A stretch of 64,000 bases of DNA from Friedmanniella luteola (lineage in GTDB: Bacteria; Actinomycetota; Actinomycetes; Propionibacteriales; Propionibacteriaceae): assembly GCF_900105065.1 (NCBI RefSeq), contig NZ_LT629749.1:806001-870000 (forward strand), read 5' to 3'. Below the pieces are notes generated by a model. It saw nothing but the letters and a program-made list of their open reading frames with translations, searched no databases and was not told the origin of the DNA. Of the stretch, positions 57,747-64,000 are shown piece by piece (the stretch's first letter is position 1; every line of letters starts with the position of its first letter). The position numbers and the translations under genes are program-made.

Positions 57747-58649
57747 ATGTCCACCGTCACCGTCGCCGTCCTCGGTCTGGGGGCGATGGGCCGGCCGATG
57801 GCCCGTCACCTCGCGGCCACCTGCACCGTCCGCGGCTACGACCCCGACCCGGCCCGCCGGACCGGGGCGGGCGTCGACGGGACCGCCACCTCGGCCCGGG
57901 CGGCCGCGGCCGGGGCCGACGTCGTGCTGCTGGCGGTGCGCGACGCCGCCCAGCTCGACGACGCCCTGTGGGGCGACGACGGCGTCGTGGAGGTGCTGGC
58001 CGCGGGCTCGGTGGTGCTGCTGACCTCGACCGTCGGCATCGACGCCGTCCGGGCGGTGGCCGCCCGGCTGGCCGGGGCCGGGCTGCTGCTCGTGGACGCC
58101 CCGGTCTCCGGCGGCCCGGTGCGGGCCGGGCAGGGCGACCTGCTGGTCGTCGTCGGCGCCGACGACGCCGCCTGGGCCGCGGCCCGGCCGGTGCTGGAGG
58201 CGATGGCCTCGACCCTGACCCGGGTGGGTCCGCACGCCGGCGACGGCCAGGCGATGAAGACGGTCAACCAGCTGCTCTGCGGCGTCCACATCGCCGCCGC
58301 CGCGGAGGCGCTGGCGCTGGCTGAGGCCCTCGGGCTGGACACCGGGCTGGCCCTGGAGACCCTGCAGGCCGGGGCTGCGGCGTCCTTCATGCTGGGCGAC
58401 CGCGGCCCGCGGATGCGGCAGGCCGGCGACGAGGGCGGCGCGGAGGTGCGCAGCCGGCTGGACATCTTCGTCAAGGACCTCGGGCTGGTCGGCACCGCGG
58501 CCCGGGCAGCCGGGCTCGCGACGCCGGTGGCGGCCGCGGCCGAGCAGCTGTTCCTGCTGGGCCGCGCCCAGGGCCTGGCCGCCCGGGACGACTCCAGCGT
58601 CATCACGGTGCTCGCGCCGCACGCCGGACCGGCCGACCCGGCTACCTGA
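57747..58649 (+). CDS. NAD(P)-dependent beta-hydroxyacid dehydrogenase (LtnD/GarR-like)
   Basis: 300 residues, nine bases after the kinase. Rossmann start VAVLGLGAMGRPMARHLAA, substrate-binding DAPVSGGPVRAGQGDLLVVVG, catalytic Lys in GDGQAMKTVNQLLCGVHIAAAAEALALAEALGLD. Family includes L-threonate 2-dehydrogenase, D-erythronate dehydrogenase and tartronate semialdehyde reductase. In the OtnK pathways this step oxidises the acid before phosphorylation, which fits its position. Its 3' end overlaps the convergent FAD enzyme gene by eight bases. Confidence 0.88.
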   Translation: MSTVTVAVLGLGAMGRPMARHLAATCTVRGYDPDPARRTGAGVDGTATSARAAAAGADVVLLAVRDAAQLDDALWGDDGVVEVLAAGSVVLLTSTVGIDAVRAVAARLAGAGLLLVDAPVSGGPVRAGQGDLLVVVGADDAAWAAARPVLEAMASTLTRVGPHAGDGQAMKTVNQLLCGVHIAAAAEALALAEALGLDTGLALETLQAGAAASFMLGDRGPRMRQAGDEGGAEVRSRLDIFVKDLGLVGTAARAAGLATPVAAAAEQLFLLGRAQGLAARDDSSVITVLAPHAGPADPAT

Positions 58650-59970
58650 GGGCGCGCGCGACGACGTCCGCCAGCTCGGCCCGGCCGGGTCCCGGCGCCA
58701 GGGGAGGACGCCAGCCGCTCGCGTACACCGCCCGCGCCTGCGGCTGCACCTGGTCGAGCACGTCGGGACCGGCCACCATCGCCGCGTAGGGTCCGACGGC
58801 GGCGCCGATCGAGGGGTCCACCGCGGCCGCGGCCATCACCAAATCGGACGGGATCGGCGCGTCGAGGTCGACGTCCTCCCCCTCCCAGCGTCGGCGCAGC
58901 GCGTCGTCCATCCGGGCGTGGTCCTCCACCCACGGACGCATGCCGACCTCGCACCAGGCGTCGAAGGAGCGCCCCAGGGCGTCGACGTCGGCGCCGTGCT
59001 GGTCGACGAGGGCCAGCAGCTGCTGGGCCTGCAGCAGGCTCAGCGCCACCCCGCGGCCGAAGTTCGGCGTGGTGGTGCAGACGGCGTCGCCCACCAGGAC
59101 CAGGCCCGGGAGGGCCAGCCGGCCGTCCGGCCGGGTCTGCGGCCGGTAGTGGTTGTAGAGCCGGCCACCGGGCAGCACGTCGGTGAGGGGTCGCGCCCGG
59201 TCGGGATCGGTCCAGGTGGCCAGTCCGGGGATGGCCCGGCAGGCGGCGTCGAACGCCGCGCCGTACCGCAGCCCCAGCAGGTCGCGGCTCGCGGTCGGTC
59301 GGACCACGATCACGGAGAAGATGCCGCGCTCGTGAGGGAACAGGATCACCTGGTAGCCGTCCAGGTCGGCCTGCCAGGCGAGCGGGTTGACCATCGGCCC
59401 GGGCTCCGCGTCGGGGTGCAGCTGGTACTGCCGGTCGACGTAGGCGATGCCGCAGTCGCCACCGGCGGTGGTGGGGAGCCGGTGCTCGGCGGTGGCCCGG
59501 CCCGACCGTCCCGAGGCGTCCAGCACCAGGTCGGCGCGCACGAGGTCGTCGCCGAGGTCCAGGCCCACGGCGCGGCCGCCCTCCACGCGCACCCGGTCGA
59601 CGTGCCCGGACCGGTGCCGGACGCCCGGCTCGGCCAGCGCGGCCGCCCGCAGCGCGGTCTCGAAGGTCTGCCGGCGGGAGCGCATCCCGACCGGCCGGTC
59701 CTGGCCGTCGGGGAGGGCGATGGTCACCGGTTCGGCGCCCGCCTCGGTCCAGAGCGCGAGCGCCGTCGGGAGCTCGGCCGCCAGGGCGCTGACGCACTGG
59801 GCGCGGAAGGCGTGCGCGTGGTGGAACTGCATGACGCCCCGCCGCGGCCAGCGGCCGTCCGCACCGGGTCCGGCGTCCCGGTCGACGACGGTGACGCCGT
59901 GTCCCCGACGAGCCAGGCCGGCCGCCAGGAACAAGCCGGTGGGTCCTGCCCCGATGATCGCGATGTCCAT
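58642..59970 (-). CDS. FAD-dependent monooxygenase (PHBH-like)
   Basis: 442 residues. FAD sites: MDIAIIGAGPTGLFLAAGLARRGHGVTVVDRD (GxGxxG), DLVLDASGRSGRA and GLVLVGDAVCTTTPNFGRGVALSLLQAQQLLAL (GD motif). Resembles group A flavoprotein hydroxylases and related halogenase-like tailoring oxidases. Substrate unknown; no biosynthetic cluster is adjacent. Convergent with the acid-sugar operon. Confidence 0.88.
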   Translation of the reverse strand: MDIAIIGAGPTGLFLAAGLARRGHGVTVVDRDAGPGADGRWPRRGVMQFHHAHAFRAQCVSALAAELPTALALWTEAGAEPVTIALPDGQDRPVGMRSRRQTFETALRAAALAEPGVRHRSGHVDRVRVEGGRAVGLDLGDDLVRADLVLDASGRSGRATAEHRLPTTAGGDCGIAYVDRQYQLHPDAEPGPMVNPLAWQADLDGYQVILFPHERGIFSVIVVRPTASRDLLGLRYGAAFDAACRAIPGLATWTDPDRARPLTDVLPGGRLYNHYRPQTRPDGRLALPGLVLVGDAVCTTTPNFGRGVALSLLQAQQLLALVDQHGADVDALGRSFDAWCEVGMRPWVEDHARMDDALRRRWEGEDVDLDAPIPSDLVMAAAAVDPSIGAAVGPYAAMVAGPDVLDQVQPQARAVYASGWRPPLAPGPGRAELADVVARALR

Positions 59971-60144
59971 GCCGCCCCGGTCCTCCGGCGGCGCCGCCGG
60001 TGCACCCCCCGACCCTCCTCCCCACGCCGGAGGTGGGTCAAGGGAGTTCCCGGAGACGGGACGTGGCGGTCACCGCCCGCACTCGGTGACCGCCACGCCG
60101 GTGGAGCGTCAGGGGCGCCGGGGTGCCCCGGACGCTCCCGGTCC

Positions 60145-60423
60145 TCAGACGCGCGCGGTACGCCGTCCGGCCACGCGGGTCCAGATCAGCAGGACGATGA
60201 CGGCGCCGATGACCGAGCCGATGATCCCGGCCGGCTGCAGGAAGCCGCTGCCGGAGTCCCGGCCGAAGATCAGGTAGCCGAGGAAGCCGCCGACGAACGA
60301 GCCGATGATGCCGAGCAGGATGGTCATCGGGATCGACAGGTCCTGCCGGCCGGGCACCAGCAGGCGCGCGAGCGCGCCGGCGATCAGGCCGACGACGATG
60401 ATGCTCAGGATGAGTCCCAGCAT
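60145..60423 (-). CDS. GlsB/YeaQ/YmgE family stress response membrane protein
   Basis: 92 residues, ATG 60423 with AGAAGGGC upstream. Three hydrophobic helices: MLGLILSIIVVGLIAGALARL, MTILLGIIGSFVGGFLGYLIF and IIGSVIGAVIVLLIWTRV, with the family loop PGRQDLSIP. Small inner-membrane proteins of this family rise under acid or envelope stress; function unclear. Divergent from the orphan LuxR response regulator, 139 bases between starts. Confidence 0.92.
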   Translation of the reverse strand: MLGLILSIIVVGLIAGALARLLVPGRQDLSIPMTILLGIIGSFVGGFLGYLIFGRDSGSGFLQPAGIIGSVIGAVIVLLIWTRVAGRRTARV

Positions 60424-60529
60424 GATGTGCCCTTCTGTGGGTACGTCCCGGAGGACGCGAGGCGGCCCGGGGTCCGGGCCGGCGGGTGGGTGTCCCGCAC
60501 GTCCTAATCAACCACCCCCAGGGCTGGTG

Positions 60530-60555
60530 CACTACACCCCTAGGTGGGTTAGTGT
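60530..60555 (+). promoter_or_regulatory. inverted repeat and leaderless -10 box before the LuxR regulator
   Basis: CACTA-CACC-CCTA-GGTG-GGT-TAGTG (60530-60554) has broken dyad symmetry, and its end holds TAGTGT (60550-60555), seven bases before ATG 60563. It may be an autoregulatory or GlsB-linked site; there is no ribosome site for the regulator. Confidence 0.45.
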
Positions 60556-60562
60556 CGCCCTC

Positions 60563-61228
60563 ATGGACCCGACCCCCGCCCCCATCACCGTCGCCCTGGT
60601 CGACGACTACGACGTGGTGGTGATCGGCGTGGCGAGCATCCTCGAGCAGTACCGGGGCCGGGTGGTGATCGCCGAGCTGGACACCAACAAGGGCCTCAGC
60701 GACAGCGTCGACATCGTCCTCTACGACTCCTTCGCCCAGCCCGAGGCCGACCACCACGAGATCCGCGTCCTGGTCGAGAACCCGCGCGCACGGCACGTGG
60801 TCGTCTACACCTGGAACTTCCACCCGGACCTCGTCGAGACGGCGCGCAAGGCCGGGGTGCACGGCTACCTCTCGAAGGCGCTGCCGGCCCGCGACCTCGT
60901 CGACGCGCTCGAGCGGGTGCACGCGGGGGAGCAGGTGTTCACCGAGGTGCCGGGCCGGACGCGGACGGCCACCGGGCTCGACTGGCCCGGCCGGACGGAA
61001 GGGCTGACCGACCGCGAGGCGGAGATCCTGGCGCTGATCACGCAGGGCAAGAGCAACGCCGAGGTGGCCGCGCTGACCTACCTCAGCCCGAACACCGTGA
61101 AGTCCTACATCCGCACCGTCTACCGCAAGATCGGGGCGGGCAGCCGCACGCAGGCGGTGCTGTGGGGCGTCGGGCACGGCTTCACCCCGGACCACCACCG
61201 CATCGACCACTGGCGGGGCGGCCCCTAG
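60563..61228 (+). CDS. LuxR family response regulator (NarL type)
   Basis: 221 residues from ATG 60563. Receiver domain 10-125 (VALVDDYDVVVIGVASIL, phosphoacceptor Asp55 in DIVLYDS, VVVYTWNFHPD, GVHGYLSKALPARDLVDAL with the Lys), and a LuxR HTH at about 150-210 (LTDREAEILALITQGKSNAEVAALTYLSPNTVKSYIRTVYRKIGA). No histidine kinase lies nearby, so it is an orphan. Divergent from GlsB, its probable target; likely leaderless. Confidence 0.9.
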   Translation: MDPTPAPITVALVDDYDVVVIGVASILEQYRGRVVIAELDTNKGLSDSVDIVLYDSFAQPEADHHEIRVLVENPRARHVVVYTWNFHPDLVETARKAGVHGYLSKALPARDLVDALERVHAGEQVFTEVPGRTRTATGLDWPGRTEGLTDREAEILALITQGKSNAEVAALTYLSPNTVKSYIRTVYRKIGAGSRTQAVLWGVGHGFTPDHHRIDHWRGGP

Positions 61229-61269
61229 GCCGCCGGGTCACCCCGGTGGCCCCGGCGACGGGGGGCCGC

Positions 61270-61818
61270 TCAGCCGGCCAGCCGGAACGCCAGCCGCGTC
61301 TGCCAGCGGCTCATGTCCGGCTCGTCGTCGGGGTCGGTCTCCATCCACTCCAGCCGGGCCCCCCAGACCTCGCCCTCGTCGCCGGGTCGCACGTCGAAGG
61401 CCAGGCCCTGCGCCTCGGCCCAGGCCAGCAGGTCGCCCGTCACCTGCACCAGGTCGGCCGGGTGGCCCAGGTAGGTGGTCGTGACGTAGCGGCCGGCCGG
61501 GAGGACCCCGGGTCGGACCTCCCCCTCACCGTCCAGGACGGTCGCGGTCGGGGCGCCGGCCTCCAGCACCAGCCGACGGTCCATGTCGATCACCCGGTAG
61601 CGGAAGAAGGGCGGTCCGACGGTCTCGACGCCCTGCCCGGCCAGCCAGCCGAACACCTCGCCGAAGCGGTCGGCGAGGGCCGGGATGGTGTCCATGGTGA
61701 CCTCGCCGGTGACCGCGACGTAGGGCTGCTGCTCCTCCTCGACCACGCGGAAGCGGCTGGTGAGCGTCGTGCTGGTCTGGTCCATGCCGCTCAGACCCGG
61801 CAGGCTGGCCGAACTCAT
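61270..61818 (-). CDS. GyrI-like/effector-binding domain protein
   Basis: 182 residues, ATG 61818. After a short Ser-rich N-terminus the sequence FRVVEEEQQPYVAVTGEVTMDTIPALADRFGEVFGWLA and PPFFRYRVIDMDRRLVLEAGAPT, then VLPAGRYVTTTYLGHPADL, matches the SOUL/GyrI-like effector-binding fold of AraC and MerR regulators but without a DNA-binding domain. It may bind small ligands. Function unknown. Convergent with the response regulator gene, 41 bases apart. Confidence 0.8.
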   Translation of the reverse strand: MSSASLPGLSGMDQTSTTLTSRFRVVEEEQQPYVAVTGEVTMDTIPALADRFGEVFGWLAGQGVETVGPPFFRYRVIDMDRRLVLEAGAPTATVLDGEGEVRPGVLPAGRYVTTTYLGHPADLVQVTGDLLAWAEAQGLAFDVRPGDEGEVWGARLEWMETDPDDEPDMSRWQTRLAFRLAG

Positions 61819-61924
61819 CGGGCGCCCGCCCGCCGGTCGACGGCGGGGCGTCGGGCGGGTTTCGGTCGCGTGAAGAAGCGGCGTGGCGTGGCAGGCGGTC
61901 CCCGCCTCGGCCGTAGCGTCCGCA

Positions 61925-61952
61925 GTACGGGCCGTGGGGAAGCGGCCCGTGC
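61925..61952. other. intergenic hairpin
   Basis: GTACGGGCCG and CGGCCCGTGC around TGGGGAAG, in the 267-base gap between the divergent GyrI-like and phoH genes. Another GC-rich inverted repeat lies at 61824-61861. The rest of this gap shows no gene. Purpose unknown: a leader structure or chance given the GC content. Confidence 0.35.
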
Positions 61953-62085
61953 GGGAGGCGATGCATGCACCGTCTGACGACGGGCACGACGAACGGGTCG
62001 ACCGCGGCCCGGGGACGACTCCGGCTCACCACTTGACCGTGGGGCCGGACGCGGTCCCGCGTGCGGCCCTCAGAAGGGCAGACCC

Positions 62086-63384
62086 GTGTCTGGATCCTCG
62101 CGCCGCACCTACGTCGTCGACACCTCCGTCCTGCTGAGCGACCCGCACGCCCTGCGGCGCTTCGCGGAGCACGACGTGATCCTCCCGATCGTGGTGATCA
62201 CCGAGCTGGAGGCCAAGCGGCACCACGCGGAGCTCGGGTACTTCGCCCGTACCGCGCTGCGGTACCTCGACGACCTCCGGGTCAGCGCCGGCCGGCTGGA
62301 CGCGCCCCTCCCGGTGAACGACCAGGGCGGCACCGTGCACGTCGAGCTCAACCACACCGACCCGACGGCGCTGCCGGACGGGTTCCGGCTCGGTGACAAC
62401 GACTCGCGGATCCTGGCCGTCGCCCTGAACTTCGCCGCCGAGGGCCGCGACGTCACCCTCGTCTCCAAGGACCTGCCCATGCGGGTCAAGGCGTCGGCGG
62501 TGGGCCTGCGGGCCGAGGAGTACCGCGCCGAGCTGGCCGTGTCCACCGAGTGGACGGGGATGACCGAGCTCGAGGTCGACGCGCAGCACGTCTCCGACCT
62601 CTACGACCACGGCGTCGTCGACCTCGAGGAGGCGCGCGACCTGCCCTGCCACACGGGCGTCGTCCTGCTCGGCGGCAGCGGCTCGGCCCTGGCCCGGGTG
62701 ACGCCCGGCAAGCAGCTCAAGCTGATCAAGGACCGCGACGCCTTCGGCCTGCACGGCCGCTCGGCCGAGCAGCGGGTGGCGCTGGACCTGCTGCTGGACC
62801 CGGGCGTCGGGATCGTCTCGCTCGGCGGCCGGGCCGGCACCGGCAAGTCGGCGCTGGCGCTGTGCGCCGGCCTGGAGGCGGTGCTGGAGCGGCGCCAGCA
62901 CGCCAAGGTCGTCGTGTTCCGGCCCCTCTACGCCGTCGGCGGCCAGGAGCTCGGTTACCTGCCGGGCAGCGAGGGCGAGAAGATGGCGCCCTGGGCCCAG
63001 GCGGTGTTCGACACCCTCGGCGCCATCACCTCCAAGGTGGTCATCGAGGAGGTGATGGAGCGGGGGCTGCTCGAGGTGCTGCCGCTGACCCACATCCGCG
63101 GCCGGTCCCTGCACGACTCGTTCGTGATCGTCGACGAGGCCCAGTCCCTGGAGCGCAACGTGCTGCTCACCGTGCTGAGCCGGATCGGCCAGGACTCCCG
63201 CGTCGTGCTCACCCACGACGTCGCCCAGCGCGACAACCTGCGGGTCGGCCGGCACGACGGCGTCGTCGCCGTCGTGGAGAAGCTCAAGGGCCACCCGCTG
63301 TTCGCCCACGTCACGCTGCACCGTTCCGAGCGCTCACCCATCGCCGCGCTGGTGACCGAGATGCTGGAGGACATCCCGGTCTGA
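62086..63384 (+). CDS. phoH2: PhoH family protein with N-terminal PIN domain (PhoH2)
   Basis: 432 residues, GTG start. PIN-like RNase domain (about 1-150) with acidic residues [22 protein letters not shown] and [12 protein letters not shown], fused to a PhoH ATPase with Walker [15 protein letters not shown] near 247 and Walker [14 protein letters not shown]. PhoH2 unwinds and cuts RNA in mycobacteria (Rv1095), where it is linked to a short antitoxin-like gene upstream; none is visible here. AAGGG upstream serves as ribosome site. Confidence 0.95.
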   Translation: MSGSSRRTYVVDTSVLLSDPHALRRFAEHDVILPIVVITELEAKRHHAELGYFARTALRYLDDLRVSAGRLDAPLPVNDQGGTVHVELNHTDPTALPDGFRLGDNDSRILAVALNFAAEGRDVTLVSKDLPMRVKASAVGLRAEEYRAELAVSTEWTGMTELEVDAQHVSDLYDHGVVDLEEARDLPCHTGVVLLGGSGSALARVTPGKQLKLIKDRDAFGLHGRSAEQRVALDLLLDPGVGIVSLGGRAGTGKSALALCAGLEAVLERRQHAKVVVFRPLYAVGGQELGYLPGSEGEKMAPWAQAVFDTLGAITSKVVIEEVMERGLLEVLPLTHIRGRSLHDSFVIVDEAQSLERNVLLTVLSRIGQDSRVVLTHDVAQRDNLRVGRHDGVVAVVEKLKGHPLFAHVTLHRSERSPIAALVTEMLEDIPV

Positions 63385-63459
63385 TCACGGAGTGGCAACT
63401 CCTCACCTGGCGCCACCGAAGATGTCACTTCGGTAACGACGGTGTGGCATGGTTGACCG

Positions 63460-64000
63460 GTGCGTCGCCTCGTCCACCATGCCGCCATCGGCCTCGGCTG
63501 CACCGCTCTGGCGGTCAGCGCCGCGGTCGCCGGTCTCGGCAGCCCTGCCGCGACCGGGACGGCGATCGCCGTCCCGGTCCCGGTGACGTCCGCCAGCCAG
63601 CCGGCTGCCGACCCGGCCGCCGTGGCCTCCGAGCGGGCCGTCCGCGAGGCGGCGGCCAACCGGAGCGCCGAGCGGGAGCGCCTCGAGGCCGCCGTCGACC
63701 AGGCCGTCGAGCGCAGCCTCGCGCTGAGCACCGGCAGCCGGGCCGTGGCCGACCAGCAGGCCAAGATCGTGGCCCAGCGGAAGGCGAAGGCCGCGGCGGC
63801 GCAGCAGCGCAGGTCCGAGGCGAAGGCCCGGGCCAAGGCGGAGGCGAAGGCCGAGGCGAAGGCGGAGGCGGCACGGCGGAAGACCGAGGCCGCCCGGGCG
63901 AAGGCGGCGGCCGAGGCCGCCGAGAAGGCCCGCCGCGCACGGGTGGCGGCGCAGGGCTACGAGGCCGGCACCACCGACCCGCGCGAGATCGCGAAGCAGG
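63460..64000 (+). CDS. secreted coiled-coil protein, probably lytic transglycosylase (3' end outside window)
   Basis: 180 residues are seen from GTG 63460. A signal-peptide-like start (VRRLVHHAAIGLGCTALAVSAAVAGLG), a long Ala/Lys/Glu/Arg-rich coiled coil (about 60-165) and GYEAGTTDPREIAKQ at the edge. In actinobacteria this last motif usually opens a lytic transglycosylase or aggregation-promoting-factor-like domain right after phoH, so a cell-wall hydrolase is likely, but that domain is beyond the window. A short hairpin (ACCGAAG/CTTCGGT, 63415-63434) precedes it. Confidence 0.72.
   Translation, partial: MRRLVHHAAIGLGCTALAVSAAVAGLGSPAATGTAIAVPVPVTSASQPAADPAAVASERAVREAAANRSAERERLEAAVDQAVERSLALSTGSRAVADQQAKIVAQRKAKAAAAQQRRSEAKARAKAEAKAEAKAEAARRKTEAARAKAAAEAAEKARRARVAAQGYEAGTTDPREIAKQ

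Noticed and set aside
63385-63459. A riboswitch (ydaO-type) before the secreted wall protein
   Set aside because: Two short hairpins are present, but the conserved ydaO core could not be found.

Overview
The window is chromosomal DNA of a very high-GC actinobacterium. The best guess is the Geodermatophilaceae (Blastococcus, Modestobacter, Geodermatophilus). This rests on extreme third-position GC, a mycothiol conjugate amidase (mca), actinobacteria-only families (DUF501, DUF4307, DUF4097-DUF2089) and gene order. From memory of Mycobacterium tuberculosis, two conserved blocks can be recognised: TetR-tRNA-Gln-glmU-prs-rplY-pth-mfd-mazG-eno-ftsB-DUF501-ppx (Rv1014c-Rv1026 region) and cbs-metB-greA-DUF4307-mca-small protein-DUF255-hemolysin III-uppS-phoH (Rv1077-Rv1095 region). 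No prophage, insertion sequence, CRISPR array or rRNA was seen.

1-19 kb: an MFS transporter (cut by the window edge) and its TetR regulator; tRNA-Gln; cell-wall precursor and PRPP synthesis (glmU, prs); translation genes (rplY, pth); a probably frameshifted AbiEi-like gene bracketed by two strong hairpins; transcription-coupled repair (mfd); a SurA-like lipoprotein; mazG; eno; a FtsB/DivIC septum protein; an antisense PfkB kinase; DUF501-ppx; and a membrane-anchored metallophosphoesterase. 19.1-19.25 kb: a class I tRNA with a UAA anticodon, preceded at a 66-bp offset by a truncated copy whose anticodon reads CGA.

19.3-38 kb: Bax inhibitor-like protein, cystathionine beta-synthase, NUDIX, two small membrane proteins, hemerythrin, GNAT, a flavin reductase/LLM monooxygenase pair with a palindromic operator, a zinc metallopeptidase, a lipoprotein, a PRISE-type reductase, msrA, cystathionine gamma-synthase, ung, an MFS exporter, an AI-2E-type permease, an L,D-transpeptidase, and a DHA2 efflux pump with its MarR repressor.

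38-51.7 kb: an HpcH/HpaI aldolase, the RNA ligase RtcB, a DUF4097-DUF2089 pair (Lia/PSP-like envelope stress architecture) behind a 23-bp hairpin, then greA-DUF4307/mca and neighbours. An insertion zone at 44.1-47.9 kb carries CPBP protease, NTF2, MarR, a decayed glutaminase and a class II amidotransferase. It is followed by DUF255, hemolysin III and a short-chain Z-isoprenyl diphosphate synthase.

51.7-64 kb: kynureninase with a membrane-anchored propeller-like protein; a four-gene acid-sugar-type operon (dehydrogenase, TIM-barrel isomerase, four-carbon acid sugar kinase, beta-hydroxyacid dehydrogenase); an FAD monooxygenase; GlsB-type stress membrane protein divergent from an orphan LuxR response regulator; a GyrI-like protein; PhoH with PIN domain; and the start of a coiled-coil secreted protein cut by the right edge.

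A recurring trait is leaderless promoters: a TANNNT box 6-7 bases before the start codon (mfd, cbs, metB, uppS, the LuxR regulator and others). Two of them start Arg-rich mini-ORFs whose stops overlap the next gene's start. No gene-free stretch exceeds 300 bases except 46465-46938, which holds the glutaminase remnant.
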